Source: Kribbella pittospori (GTDB taxonomy: Bacteria; Actinomycetota; Actinomycetes; Propionibacteriales; Kribbellaceae). Taken from it: 64,000 bases of DNA. A model generated the notes under the pieces. The model did no database searches. It was given only the letters and a program-made list of their open reading frames with translations, and was not told the DNA's origin. Position numbers and translations under genes: made by a program. Location: assembly GCF_004331465.1 (NCBI RefSeq), contig NZ_SJKB01000001.1:1240001-1304000 (forward strand), read 5' to 3'. This document shows, in pieces, positions 16,623 to 25,815 of the stretch (positions are counted from its first letter, which is position 1; each line of letters begins with the position of its first letter).

Positions 16623-17293
16623 ACTTGGACGACGAGCTACGGATCCTCGGACGTTCCGCCGTCGTACCTCCGGTGGACGAGGGGCTGACGGCCGCAGTGC
16701 TGTCCCGGGTGGCCGGCGTACCTGTGAAGAGGCGGCTGCGAGATCGCTGGCGTGCGTTCCTGGCCGGGTTCCTCATTCTGATCGCGGGTGCTGCGCTCAC
16801 GCCGCCGGTCCGTGCAACGGTGGCGGAGTGGTTGAACATCGGGGGAGTGCAGGCTCGTCCGGTCGGCACCGGCCCGACTAGTGCGCCCCCAGCGCCCGGA
16901 GTCAACGGCGAGCTGTCGTTGGAGGAGGCAGAGCGGATCGCGGGGTTCAAGCCGGCGCTGCCGCAATCGCTCGGCGCTCCCAAGGGTGTTGAGGCATCAA
17001 AGGGCTTCGTGGCGATCAGCTGGGAGAGTGGGATCCGGCTGGAGCAGTTCCAGGCCGAGGTGTCACCGCTGTACCTGAAGAAGTACTACGACAGCCTGGA
17101 GTACGTGCCGGACCTCAACGGCTACTGGTTCAAGACCCCGCATGAGCTCGTGCTGGGGGACGAGCACGGCGTGGAGCAACGTGTACGCGTGGCCGGTCCC
17201 ACTCTGGTCTGGGTGAATAACGGTGTGACGTTCCGGCTCGAAGGAGCGCCCGACAAGACCAGAGCGGTCGAGTTGGCTCGCGGAACCTCCTAG
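16619..17293 (+). CDS. putative anti-sigma factor / sigma-linked membrane protein
   Basis: 224-aa protein with a short cytoplasmic N-terminus (MNLDDELRILGRSAVVPPV), one membrane helix (about residues 45-62, AFLAGFLILIAGAALTPPV) and an extracytoplasmic domain of about 150 residues (ELSLEEAERIAGFKPALPQSL, ISWESGIRLEQFQAEVS, KTPHELVLGDEHG). No zinc anti-sigma HxxxCxxC motif is seen. Coupling to the ECF gene by ATGA supports an anti-sigma or sensing role, which is inferred from context. Confidence 0.65.
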   Translation: MNLDDELRILGRSAVVPPVDEGLTAAVLSRVAGVPVKRRLRDRWRAFLAGFLILIAGAALTPPVRATVAEWLNIGGVQARPVGTGPTSAPPAPGVNGELSLEEAERIAGFKPALPQSLGAPKGVEASKGFVAISWESGIRLEQFQAEVSPLYLKKYYDSLEYVPDLNGYWFKTPHELVLGDEHGVEQRVRVAGPTLVWVNNGVTFRLEGAPDKTRAVELARGTS

Positions 17294-17344
17294 CTACCGG
17301 CGGTGTAACAGGGGTGAATCCTCGTCTTTCCAGGGAGAGCCGCC

Positions 17345-18022
17345 ATGGTCCGCCGTACGCTCGCACTGCTAGCCGCCGTGATCGCTGTCGCCGCTGCCGG
17401 AGCCGCACCCGCAGACGCAGGCGGTCCGACCAGCGTCCTGCTCAGCGCCCCACCGCGAGTGACAGCGGTCGGCTACGACGACCGTGCCTACGAAGAGCTC
17501 CAGCGGCTGACGCAGGTCGCCGGATCGAAGCCGGCGGTAGGGGATGAGCGGCATGACGCCGGTGCGTTCATCCGCGCCGCCTGGATGATCCACGACATGT
17601 CCGTCTGGCGGCTCGACATCATCTACCCGGACGTGGAGGGCGGACCGTGGATCGCCACGACCGAGACGCTCGACGGTAAGACGATGCCGGCCCAACCCAC
17701 CTGGCACACCTCGCCCGACCCGGCCGCACTGCTGAAACTGCTCGGCTCCCTCAAGCTGCTGCCCAGCCAGCAGGAGCAACCAGGGTCGTACGGCGGCCCG
17801 ACCAGCATGAACTGGAACCTCGAACCGGCCCCCGCCCCGGCGGCCGAGCCCGTTCCGACCACCGCGCCGGCGGCACCCCCACAGGCCCAGACCGCGTCGA
17901 CCGGCGTCCTCACCGGCTGGCGCTGGATCATCCCCGGCGTCCTGATCGGCGCACTGGTCGCAGTACTCGCTGTCCGCCTGCTGCCGAAGCGCCGCGACTG
18001 GCAACTGATCGACGCCGAGTAG
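17345..18022 (+). CDS. secreted, C-terminally anchored protein of unknown function
   Basis: 225 aa. There is an N-terminal signal peptide (MVRRTLALLAAVIAVAAAGAAPADA) and a C-terminal membrane helix (WIIPGVLIGALVAVLAVRLL) followed by basic residues. Between them are a small extracellular domain (RAYEELQRLTQ, AAWMIHDMSVWRLDIIYPDVEGG) and a Pro/Ala-rich linker. GGGAGAG before ATG 17345 supports the start. It follows the sigma/anti-sigma pair by 51 bp; the spacer has CCGGCGGTGTAACA, resembling the elements at 15747 and 16034, so it may belong to the same regulon. No family recognised. Confidence 0.65.
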   Translation: MVRRTLALLAAVIAVAAAGAAPADAGGPTSVLLSAPPRVTAVGYDDRAYEELQRLTQVAGSKPAVGDERHDAGAFIRAAWMIHDMSVWRLDIIYPDVEGGPWIATTETLDGKTMPAQPTWHTSPDPAALLKLLGSLKLLPSQQEQPGSYGGPTSMNWNLEPAPAPAAEPVPTTAPAAPPQAQTASTGVLTGWRWIIPGVLIGALVAVLAVRLLPKRRDWQLIDAE

Positions 18023-18024
18023 AG

Positions 18025-18735
18025 CTAGGGCGTGCTCCCGGACAGCTCGAAGCCGCTGAACAGTCGCCCGCCGTACGGCTGCAGGATCCGGTCGACCTCC
18101 TCGACGAGACGGTCGTCCTCCGCCCGGACCCCGTCCATCAGCGCCGTCGCGTGGTCGGTGCCGTGCGACTCGTCGTACGCCATCACCTCGCGCAGCAGCC
18201 CTTTGCCGGTGCCGGACCACTGACCGGCGCCGGTGAGGAGGAGGCGGGCGGCATCCTGCCACAGCACCGAGCAGATAGCGGTGCGGATGTTGCCGGAGGC
18301 ATCGGCCAGGTCGTCCAAGAGGTTGGTGATCATGTAGCGCAGCAGCTCGAGCTCGTCGGCGCTCAGCGGGGCCGGACCGGCCGCCACCTCGGCGACGTAG
18401 GCTTGCTGCAACCGCGCACCCGAGCCATCGGTGTCGAGCAGTACGACGGACTCGCCGACAAGCCGCGCCATGGTCGGCTGTCTGCGCTGCTGGTCCTTGC
18501 CGGAGTAGAACGCGATCGACTTCTCCGTGTGCACGAACAGCTCCACCGGCCAGCCGCCGTACTCCAGCGACTTCCGCAGTGGCGCGGGTGGTCCGTCGAG
18601 AAGCACGGTGATGTCCAGGTCGGACGTCGGGGAGGCGTCGCCACGTGCCACGCTCCCGCCCAGCCATGCTGCGCGGGCCTCCGGGAACTGTTCGACCACC
18701 AACCGCCGAGCGGTCTCCGCCGCCTTCTCGTCCAT
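18025..18735 (-). CDS. nucleotidyltransferase-domain protein
   Basis: 236 aa with a pol-beta/MNT nucleotidyltransferase motif, LGGSVARGDASPTSDLDITVLL (residues about 25-46), followed by VELFVHTEKSIAFY with the third acidic position, and a helical C-terminal half. The arrangement resembles aminoglycoside/lincosamide nucleotidyltransferases and uncharacterised KNTase-like proteins; the substrate is unknown. ATG 18735 shares one base with the stop of the upstream hydrolase (TGATG), so the genes are coupled. Confidence 0.8.
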   Translation of the reverse strand: MDEKAAETARRLVVEQFPEARAAWLGGSVARGDASPTSDLDITVLLDGPPAPLRKSLEYGGWPVELFVHTEKSIAFYSGKDQQRRQPTMARLVGESVVLLDTDGSGARLQQAYVAEVAAGPAPLSADELELLRYMITNLLDDLADASGNIRTAICSVLWQDAARLLLTGAGQWSGTGKGLLREVMAYDESHGTDHATALMDGVRAEDDRLVEEVDRILQPYGGRLFSGFELSGSTP

Positions 18736-19589
18736 CAGGACAGTTTCAACCACTGCAGCAGGTCGCGATACGCATTTACCGGCTGGATGTGGCCGCCGGT
18801 GTAGGGCATGGGCTCGGCATGGGGGATCGCCGCGGTGAGGAGGTCGGCGTACTTGCGGGCGCGGTCGTCGGCGGAGCCGAACCAGATGCTGGTGGGGACG
18901 CGGACGTCGTCCAGGCTGAAACCCCAGTCGTTCGCGAACGCAATGTTGTCGTCGACCCAGCCGTCGTGGCTGGTGACGAACGTCGCCGTGAGCCGAGCCA
19001 TTGCCTCCGGATCGTCCCGCGCCGGCACCAAAGGCGTGGGGTAGTGCGGATCGGGCGGGACCTCCGGTCCGCCGGCCTCCACGCCCGCCATGATGCTCCG
19101 GGCAGCCTCCTCGATCGACGGCCGGACGTACTCCTCGCCGCGTGCCGCCAGCCACGACGTGCGGTTCCGCCGCGGATCCTCGTCGTCTGCAGAAGGTTCA
19201 GGGCCGTCCACAAGCGGCGGTGTGATTCCGCCGATCACCGCGCAGCGCGTGACGCGGTCGGACAGGAGCGCAGCACACGCCAACGCATGCGGGCCACCGC
19301 CTGATCCGCCAGTGATCGCGAACCGCTCCCACCCGAGTACGTCGGCCAACGCGGTCACGTCCTCCACCACGTCGGCCACTGTCCGCCCCGGCTGACGCGT
19401 CGACCCGCCGTACCCCGGCCGATCGGGAACGACCAGATGTACGCCGCACTCCTCGGCAGCCCGTACGACGTCCGGCCGCTTCCACCGCGTGCTCGGCGAC
19501 CCGCCCTGCGACATCACCGGCACCCCATCGATATCGCCGTACACGCTGTAGTTGAGCACTCGTTCGCCGACCGTCAGTTGCTTGTCCAC
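18735..19589 (-). CDS. alpha/beta hydrolase
   Basis: 284-aa alpha/beta-hydrolase fold. The oxyanion region is SQGGSPSTRW, the nucleophile elbow is ITGGSGGGPHALA, a late acid lies in IWFGSADDRARKY, and the catalytic His is in PYTGGHIQP. It probably cleaves an ester or is a haloperoxidase-like hydrolase. GTG 19589 is chosen because it opens the conserved fold (VDKQLTVGERVLNYSVYG); no Shine-Dalgarno is visible. Upstream in-frame starts would run into the divergent ABC operon region. It forms a two-gene operon with the nucleotidyltransferase. Confidence 0.82.
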   Translation of the reverse strand: MDKQLTVGERVLNYSVYGDIDGVPVMSQGGSPSTRWKRPDVVRAAEECGVHLVVPDRPGYGGSTRQPGRTVADVVEDVTALADVLGWERFAITGGSGGGPHALACAALLSDRVTRCAVIGGITPPLVDGPEPSADDEDPRRNRTSWLAARGEEYVRPSIEEAARSIMAGVEAGGPEVPPDPHYPTPLVPARDDPEAMARLTATFVTSHDGWVDDNIAFANDWGFSLDDVRVPTSIWFGSADDRARKYADLLTAAIPHAEPMPYTGGHIQPVNAYRDLLQWLKLS

Positions 19590-19735
19590 GGTGCGGAGAG
19601 TAGCCGGTCGGGTGTCGCGCACAGACGCCGAGGAGATCCAGTGGGATTCTCGGGATTCGGGATGGAACTGCGATGGTGGAAGACTTCGGCCTACCGTCTC
19701 CCGGCTGGGATTGTTCGACGTTGTCAGGAGTGCCT

Positions 19736-20665
19736 GTGAGTTCCTCGGTGGCCGCGGCCGTCTCGCCGACCCGGCAAGCCCTGCGCCGGATCCGGAAGGA
19801 TCGGAGTGCGCGGCTCGGAGTGGTGCTGGTCGTGCTGCTGGTGCTGATCGCGGCCGCGGCGCCCCTGCTGGTGAAGCTGTCCGGGCAGGATCCGTATACC
19901 TACCACCTCGACCTGCTCGACCCGGCCAACGGCAACGCGCCGAAGGGTGCGCTCGGCGGGGTGAGCAGCGAGCACTGGTTCGGCGTCGAACCACTGACCG
20001 GCCGGGACCTGTTCTCGATCGTGGTGCTCGGGCTGCGGACCTCGCTGACGATCGCGATCGTGGTCACCCTCGTCACCTCCGTCGTCGGTACCTTGGTCGG
20101 CATCAGCGCCGCCTACTTCGGCGGCTGGTACGACGCGGTCGCGTCCCGGCTGTTCGACTTCCTGTTCGGCTTCCCGCAGCTGGTCTTCATGATTGCCCTG
20201 GGCATCATCGTGCCCGCGGGCTTCCCGCGCTGGCTTCTGCTGATCCTGGTACTCAGCGTGTTCGGCTGGGCCAGCCTGGCCCGCCTGATCCGCAATCAGG
20301 CCAGATCGCTGGTCGCCCGCGAGTTCGTCGAGGCGGCCCGCAGCGTCGGCTCGTCCGGCTGGCACGTGATCACCCGCGAAATCCTGCCGAACCTGCTCGG
20401 CCCGGTCCTCGTGATCGCCACCCTGGCCATCCCCGGCTACATCGGTGCCGAGGCGGCGCTGTCGTTCCTTGGCGTCGGCGTACCACCGCCGACACCCAGC
20501 CTCGGCCGGTCCATCTCCGACTCGATCGCCTGGGTCTACACCGGCGCGGATCCCTGGTTCCTGTTCTTCCCGGGCGTCGCGCTGTTCGTCGCGGTGCTCG
20601 GCTTCACGCTGCTCGGCGACGGCGTCCGCGACGCGTTCGACGTCCGGTTGCGGAGGACGCACTGA
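19736..20665 (+). CDS. peptide ABC transporter permease (DppC/OppC-like)
   Basis: 309-aa inner-membrane permease with about six helices. After an N-terminal RRIRKDRSARLGVVLVVLLVLIAAAAPLL helix, the BPD transport signature appears as EFVEAARSVGSSGWHVITREILPNLLGPVLV. AEAALSFLGVGVPPPTPSLGRSISD is typical of DppC. GTG 19736 is chosen over an upstream start because AGGAG (19726-19730) sits 5 nt before it. It is the first gene of a five-gene operon, whereas many dpp operons start with the binding protein. Confidence 0.9.
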   Translation: MSSSVAAAVSPTRQALRRIRKDRSARLGVVLVVLLVLIAAAAPLLVKLSGQDPYTYHLDLLDPANGNAPKGALGGVSSEHWFGVEPLTGRDLFSIVVLGLRTSLTIAIVVTLVTSVVGTLVGISAAYFGGWYDAVASRLFDFLFGFPQLVFMIALGIIVPAGFPRWLLLILVLSVFGWASLARLIRNQARSLVAREFVEAARSVGSSGWHVITREILPNLLGPVLVIATLAIPGYIGAEAALSFLGVGVPPPTPSLGRSISDSIAWVYTGADPWFLFFPGVALFVAVLGFTLLGDGVRDAFDVRLRRTH

Positions 20666-21663
20666 TGCCCGACCTCCTCTGGTTCGTGATCCGCCGCCTG
20701 TTCGCAGCCGCTGTGGTGATGCTTGCGCTGAGCCTCGCCGTCTACCTGGTCTTCTACGCGATCCCGGCCGATCCGGCCCACCTCGCCTGTGGCAAGCCGT
20801 GTACGCCGGACCGCCTCGAGCAGGCCCGGCACTTCATGCAGCTGGATCAGAGCGTCATCCAGCAGTACCTGAGCTTCCTCAAGGGCATCTTCGCCGGCCG
20901 CACTTTCGGTGACGGTGCGGCGGCTGTGCACTGCAACGCACCGTGCTTCGGCTACTCGTTCCCGCTGGCCCGGCCGGTCAGCACGCTGATCCTCGACCGG
21001 CTGCCGATCACGGCGTCGATCGCGATCGGCGCGGCCATCCTCTGGCTGCTGCTCGGGGTGTCGCTCGGCGTGGTCGCCGCGCTCAACCGGGGACGCCTGC
21101 TCGACCGGTTGTCCGTCGGGGTCGCGCTGGCCGGAGTGTCGACGCCGTCGTTCCTGCTCGGGCTGCTGGCGATCCTGGTGTTCGGGTTCTGGCTGAACAT
21201 GGTCCCGGTGAACGGCTACGTCCCGTTCACCGAGAGCCCGGTCGACTGGGCCTGGCATCTGATCACGCCCTGGCTCGTGCTCGCGGTCATCCAGGCGGCG
21301 GCGTACATCCGCCTGACCCGTGCGCAGATGCTCGAGGAGCTGAACCTCGACTACATCACCACAGCACGGGCCAAAGGCGCCGGCGAGGGTCGCGTGGTCG
21401 TCACTCACGGGCTGCGCGGCGTCCTGGTGCCGATCATCACACTCTTCGGTCTGGACCTCGGGGTGCTGCTCGGTGGCGCGATCCTGACCGAGAAGGTGTT
21501 CAGCATGCAGGGGCTCGGCGACCTCCTGATCAGCGCGGTCCAGCAGTTGGACGTGGCCGTGGTCGTCGGCGTCACGCTGTTCTCGGCCTTCCTGATCATC
21601 CTGGCGAATCTGGTGGTGGACATAGTGCACGGTGTGCTCGACCCGAGGGTGAGCCATGACTGA
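20665..21663 (+). CDS. peptide ABC transporter permease (DppB/OppB-like)
   Basis: 332-aa permease. MPDLLWFVIRRLFAAAVVMLALSLAVYLVFYAIPADPA is the family N-terminus. The BPD loop is DYITTARAKGAGEGRVVVTHGLRGVLVPIITLFG, and GGAILTEKVFSMQGLGDLLISAV is a DppB hallmark. A four-Cys periplasmic insert (HLACGKPC and VHCNAPCFGY) is present between helices 1 and 2. ATG 20665 shares a base with the stop of the previous gene (TGATG); the longer upstream open frame is a shadow. Confidence 0.9.
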   Translation: MPDLLWFVIRRLFAAAVVMLALSLAVYLVFYAIPADPAHLACGKPCTPDRLEQARHFMQLDQSVIQQYLSFLKGIFAGRTFGDGAAAVHCNAPCFGYSFPLARPVSTLILDRLPITASIAIGAAILWLLLGVSLGVVAALNRGRLLDRLSVGVALAGVSTPSFLLGLLAILVFGFWLNMVPVNGYVPFTESPVDWAWHLITPWLVLAVIQAAAYIRLTRAQMLEELNLDYITTARAKGAGEGRVVVTHGLRGVLVPIITLFGLDLGVLLGGAILTEKVFSMQGLGDLLISAVQQLDVAVVVGVTLFSAFLIILANLVVDIVHGVLDPRVSHD

Positions 21664-22654
21664 GCCGGTACTGGAGGTACACGACCTGCACGTCACGTTC
21701 ACGACCGAGGGCGGTCTCGTCCCGGCCGTCGACGGCATCGACTTCTCGGTCGCGCCCGGCGAAACGCTCGCGATCGTCGGCGAGTCCGGCTCCGGCAAGA
21801 GCGTCAGCTCCGCCGCCGTGATGGGGCTGCTGCCGTCCAACGCCGCCACCACCGGTGAGGTGCTGCTGGACGGCCGGGAACTGATCGGCCTGCCGAACGA
21901 CGAGCTGCGCAAGATCCGCGGCAACGACATCGCGCTGGTGTTCCAGGACGCGCTGTCCGCACTGAATCCGTACTACAGCGTCGGCTGGCAGGTCGCCGAG
22001 GCGTACCGGCTGCACCACGACGTGTCGAAGAAGGTGGCCAACCGGCGAGCGGTCGAGATGCTGGACAAGGTTGGCATCCCGGACGCGGCCCGGCGGGCGG
22101 ACAGCTATCCGCACGAGTTTTCCGGGGGAATGCGGCAGCGGGTCGTGATTGCTATGGCTCTGGTGAACGACCCGAGAGTGCTGATCGCGGACGAACCGAC
22201 GACAGCACTCGACGTGACCGTGCAGGCACAGATCATGCGCCTCCTGGACGACGTCCAGGAGGAGTTCGGTACTGCGCTCGTCCTGATCTCGCACGACCTC
22301 GGAGTGGTCGCGGAGATCGCCGACGACGTTCTGGTCATGTACGCCGGTCGTGCGGCCGAGCGGGGCACGGTCCGCGACCTGTTCTACCGGGCGGCGCACC
22401 CGTACAGCCTGGGTCTGCTCGGTGCGATGCCGCGGGTCGACGTACCCCCGAAGCCGCGGTTGACCACGATCCCCGGTACCCCGCCGTCGCCCGGCTCGAT
22501 CAAGACCGGGTGCCCGTTCCAGCCGCGATGCGCGTACACCCACCTGGTCGGCGAACGCTGCATCACCGAACGCCCCGAGCTCACGCCCCGGCCCGGCGAG
22601 GGCGATCACGAGGCCGCCTGCCACCTCGGGCGCCGCCCGGAGGTGATCGCATGA
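21656..22654 (+). CDS. peptide ABC transporter ATP-binding protein (DppD-like)
   Basis: 332-aa ATPase. Walker A is GESGSGKSVSS, the Q-loop VFQDALSALNPYYSVGWQ, the signature FSGGMRQRVVIAMAL, and Walker B VLIADEPTTALD, with the switch His in LISHDLGVV. The C-terminal oligopeptide extension has cysteines in TGCPFQPRCAY and ERCITERPEL. It begins 8 bp before the end of the permease gene and ends in an ATGA overlap with the second ATPase. Confidence 0.93.
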   Translation: MTEPVLEVHDLHVTFTTEGGLVPAVDGIDFSVAPGETLAIVGESGSGKSVSSAAVMGLLPSNAATTGEVLLDGRELIGLPNDELRKIRGNDIALVFQDALSALNPYYSVGWQVAEAYRLHHDVSKKVANRRAVEMLDKVGIPDAARRADSYPHEFSGGMRQRVVIAMALVNDPRVLIADEPTTALDVTVQAQIMRLLDDVQEEFGTALVLISHDLGVVAEIADDVLVMYAGRAAERGTVRDLFYRAAHPYSLGLLGAMPRVDVPPKPRLTTIPGTPPSPGSIKTGCPFQPRCAYTHLVGERCITERPELTPRPGEGDHEAACHLGRRPEVIA

Positions 22655-23637
22655 GCCAAGAGCTGCTCCACCTCAAGAACGTCCGGAAGTACTTCGGTCT
22701 CCGCGGCGTGCCGTGGCGTGAAGCCCAGGCGGTCAAGGCCGTCGACGGCGTGAACTTCGTCGTCCGCAAAGGTGAGACGGTCGGCCTGGTCGGCGAGTCC
22801 GGATCCGGCAAGTCAACCCTGGCCCGCGTGGCGACCCGGCTCCTGGACCCGACCGAGGGCACTGTCGAGATCGGCGGTGCGGACGTCACCAGGGTCCGCG
22901 GCCGAAAGCTCCGGCCGGTCCGCCGCAAGATCCAGATGGTGTTCCAGGACCCGCAAGCGTCACTGAACCCGCGGCAGTCGGTCGGCACCATCCTGAGTAC
23001 GCCGTTCCGCGCCCAGGGGATCCGGCCGACCAGAGCCCAGCTCGTTGAGTTGCTCCACCAGGTCGGGCTGTCCGAGGAGCACCTCGAGCGCTACCCGCAT
23101 GAGTTCTCCGGCGGCCAGCGGCAGCGGATCGGGATCGCGCGGGCGCTGTCGGTGAAGCCCGATCTGCTCGTCTGCGACGAGCCCGTCTCCGCCCTCGACG
23201 TGTCGGTGCAGGCCCAGGTGCTGAACCTGCTCGCCGACCTTCGCGACGAGCTCGGCCTGTCCTATGTGCTGGTCGCCCATGACCTGGCCGTCGTACGTCA
23301 GGTAGCGAGCCGGCTGGCGGTCATGTACCTCGGCACGATCGTCGAGGAGGGTCCGGCCGACCAGGTGTACTCGTCGCCGGCCCACCCCTACACGAAGGCC
23401 CTGCTGTCCGCGGTCCCGGTGCCCGAGCCGGGGGTAGAGCGGGACCGGATCGTGCTGACCGGCGACGTCCCGACGCCGATCGCGCCTCCGTCGGGCTGCC
23501 CGTTCCGGACCCGCTGCTACAAGGTCCAGGACGTGTGCGCCACCGAACGGCCCGTGCTCGAACCCGTCCAGGGGAGCACGGAACACCGGGCCGCCTGCTA
23601 CTTCCCTGAGCCCCCACCTCCTGAGAGGACACGATGA
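22651..23637 (+). CDS. peptide ABC transporter ATP-binding protein (DppF-like)
   Basis: 328-aa second ATPase. Walker A GESGSGKSTLARVATRLL, Q-loop VFQDPQASLNPRQSVG, signature FSGGQRQRIGIARAL, Walker B LLVCDEPVSALD, switch LVAHDLAVV, and the C-terminal extension with SGCPFRTRCYKVQDVC. ATG 22651 overlaps the DppD-like stop; an earlier in-frame start would only add a shadow. Together with the DppD-like protein it powers uptake through the two permeases. Confidence 0.93.
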   Translation: MSQELLHLKNVRKYFGLRGVPWREAQAVKAVDGVNFVVRKGETVGLVGESGSGKSTLARVATRLLDPTEGTVEIGGADVTRVRGRKLRPVRRKIQMVFQDPQASLNPRQSVGTILSTPFRAQGIRPTRAQLVELLHQVGLSEEHLERYPHEFSGGQRQRIGIARALSVKPDLLVCDEPVSALDVSVQAQVLNLLADLRDELGLSYVLVAHDLAVVRQVASRLAVMYLGTIVEEGPADQVYSSPAHPYTKALLSAVPVPEPGVERDRIVLTGDVPTPIAPPSGCPFRTRCYKVQDVCATERPVLEPVQGSTEHRAACYFPEPPPPERTR

Positions 23638-25313
23638 AACACCTAACCCGAACGGTCGCGCTGACGGCCGCGTTGGTGCTGGCCGCGGCCGCCTGCAACG
23701 CCAACGACAAGACCGCCACCGGCGGCAGCACCGCGGTCGCGGAGCAGGGCGGCACCTGGCACGTGCTCACCACGAGCAAGGAGGTCAACCTCGACCCGGC
23801 CAAGAGCCAGAACCTGGGGATCAGCACGATCCACCTGGTACTGCGCGGCCTGACCTCGTGGAAGACCGAGGAGGGCAAGGGGGCGCAACTGGTTCCCGAC
23901 CTGGCCACCGACACCGGCAAGGTCTCCGACGGCGGCAAGACCTGGACCTACAAGCTGAAGCCTGGTCTGAAGTACGCCGACGGATCGCCGATCGTTGCCG
24001 CCGACATCAAGTACGGCATCGAGCGGTCGTTCGCGCCGGAGCTGTCCGGTGGCCTCGGCTACCACAAGTCGCTGCTGGTCGGCGGGGACAAGTACACCGG
24101 TCCGTACAAGAGTGGCGACCTGGCCTCGGTCCAGACGCCGGACGACACCACGCTCATCTTCAAGCTGAACAAGCCGTTCGGCGACTGGCCCTGGATCGTC
24201 AGCATGCCGGCGTTCTCGCCGGTGCCGAAGAAGGCCGACACCGACCCGGCGCACTACGGTGAGAAGCCGGTCGCCAGCGGCCCGTACCAGGTGAAGTCGT
24301 ACGCCCCGGGCTCGAAGCTCGAGCTGGAGCGCAACCCGGGCTGGGACAAGTCGACCGACCAGGCCCGCACCGGCCTTCCGGACTCCATCGTGTTCGAGAT
24401 GGGTCTGCAGCCCGACGTGGTGAACCAGCGCCTGATCGCCGACGCCGGCGACGACAAGTTCGCGGCCACCACCGGCACCTCGGTCCCGGCCGCGCTGATC
24501 CCGACGGTGACCGGCAATCCGGCCGTCAAGGCCCGCGTCGCCACGTCGCCGTCCGGCGCCCTGCAGTACCTCGCGATGAACACCAAGCGCCCCGCGCTGT
24601 CGAACCCCGAGGTCCGCAAGGCGATCCAGTTCGCCGTCGACAAGCAGGCCGTCCAGGTCGCCGAGGGCGGTCCGGAGTACGGCGGTGAGCTCGCCACCAC
24701 CCTGATCACGCCGGGCATCGACGGCTTCAACAAGTTCGACCTGTACCCGGCGCCGCCGCAGGGCGACCCGGAGAAGGCCAAGCAGATGCTCGCGGCCGCG
24801 GGCGTCAGCAACCTGACCCTGACGATGGTCGCCGACAATTCGACCGCGACCGGCCTCCCGGTGGCGCAGGCGATCCAGCAGGGCCTGAAGCGGGCCGGGA
24901 TCACGGTCAAGCTCCTGCCCGGCCTCGACAGCGAGTCGCTGACCGACCTGATCACCGGGAACAAGCCGGACTTCGACCTGACCGTGTCCAGCTGGCTGCC
25001 GGACTTCCCGAGCGCGCTCGGCAACATCCAGCCGCTGTTCGCGTCGTCGGAGATCGGTAACGGCGGGTACAACATCTCCCGCTACTCCAACCCGGCGGTG
25101 GACTCCGCGATCGCGGCGGCGACGGCCGAGTCGGACCTGGGCAAGGCGGCCGGGATGTGGAGCGCGGTGGACAAGCAGATCATGCAGGACTCGCCGGTCG
25201 TGCCGCTGATCTACGCGCGCAACGCGTTCCTGCACGGGTCGAAGGTGCAGAACTTCTATCTGTCCGCCTACCCGCCGTACCCGAACCAGCTGATCGTTGG
25301 TCTGAGCAAGTAG
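23634..25313 (+). CDS. peptide ABC transporter substrate-binding lipoprotein
   Basis: 559-aa SBP family 5 (DppA/OppA-like) extracellular receptor. The lipoprotein signal MKHLTRTVALTAALVLAAAAC has Cys21 as the lipidation site. The family pattern LVPDLATDTGKVSDGGKTWTYKLKPGLKYADGSPI is at about residues 85-120, and DSPVVPLIYARNAFL is near the end. It overlaps the DppF-like gene by ATGA. It is the last gene of the operon, 4 bp from a convergent gene; no terminator is visible. The ligand is not predictable. Confidence 0.92.
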   Translation: MKHLTRTVALTAALVLAAAACNANDKTATGGSTAVAEQGGTWHVLTTSKEVNLDPAKSQNLGISTIHLVLRGLTSWKTEEGKGAQLVPDLATDTGKVSDGGKTWTYKLKPGLKYADGSPIVAADIKYGIERSFAPELSGGLGYHKSLLVGGDKYTGPYKSGDLASVQTPDDTTLIFKLNKPFGDWPWIVSMPAFSPVPKKADTDPAHYGEKPVASGPYQVKSYAPGSKLELERNPGWDKSTDQARTGLPDSIVFEMGLQPDVVNQRLIADAGDDKFAATTGTSVPAALIPTVTGNPAVKARVATSPSGALQYLAMNTKRPALSNPEVRKAIQFAVDKQAVQVAEGGPEYGGELATTLITPGIDGFNKFDLYPAPPQGDPEKAKQMLAAAGVSNLTLTMVADNSTATGLPVAQAIQQGLKRAGITVKLLPGLDSESLTDLITGNKPDFDLTVSSWLPDFPSALGNIQPLFASSEIGNGGYNISRYSNPAVDSAIAAATAESDLGKAAGMWSAVDKQIMQDSPVVPLIYARNAFLHGSKVQNFYLSAYPPYPNQLIVGLSK

Positions 25314-25317
25314 GACC

Positions 25318-25815
25318 TCAGGTCCGTCCTTCGGACTCCTGAGCGTCGAAGAGGGTCGGCTGGGTCTCGGCATCGAGTCCCCAGTCGGCCCTCATCACCG
25401 TGTAGCCGGCCTTCTCCGCGGCCGCGCACACCTTGACGTCGTCGTCGACCAGGACGGCGACCGGGCGGTCCTCGGCCAGTCGTTTGAGCCGGCCGAGCTT
25501 CATCAGCACCGACGGCCGGCGGTCGGTGTTGCCGCGCATGTAGACCTTGCCGTCGGGGAAGCCGTTGTCCTTCAGCCACTTCAGCGTGTCCCGACGCAGC
25601 CGCTCGGGCCGGCCGGTGAGGTAGACGATCTCGTGCTCGGCGGCCAGCGTCGTGGCGACCGCGAGCCCCTCGTCCAGGACCGCGTCCTCCTTCGCGTGGG
25701 CGAAGAACGAGTCCCAGTCCTTCGGCCGCTTCGCCAGGAAGTGGATCCGCTCGCTGGTGTCGGACAGCGTCGCGTCGATGTCGAGTACGGCGTACGGCCG
25801 TTGGTCGTCAGGCAC
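25318..25815 (-). CDS. HAD-superfamily phosphatase domain protein
   Basis: 165 aa. The HAD motif I reads VLDIDATLSDT with both aspartates, motif II threonine is in IVYLTGRPERLRRDTLKWL, a conserved Lys lies in SVLMKLGRLKRL, and the acidic motif IV is VAVLVDDDVKV. It resembles stand-alone Pnkp 3'-phosphatase-like or acid phosphatase domains found in actinomycetes. It overlaps the upstream GNAT gene by 8 bp (same strand) and is probably co-transcribed with it. Substrate unknown. Confidence 0.75.
   Translation of the reverse strand: MPDDQRPYAVLDIDATLSDTSERIHFLAKRPKDWDSFFAHAKEDAVLDEGLAVATTLAAEHEIVYLTGRPERLRRDTLKWLKDNGFPDGKVYMRGNTDRRPSVLMKLGRLKRLAEDRPVAVLVDDDVKVCAAAEKAGYTVMRADWGLDAETQPTLFDAQESEGRT

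Noticed and set aside
18025..19589. MNT/HEPN toxin-antitoxin module
   Set aside because: The partner gene is an alpha/beta hydrolase, not a HEPN protein, and the nucleotidyltransferase is larger than MNT antitoxins.
23643..25373. 576-aa minus-strand open frame opposite the binding protein
   Set aside because: Antisense shadow of a clear SBP family 5 lipoprotein.
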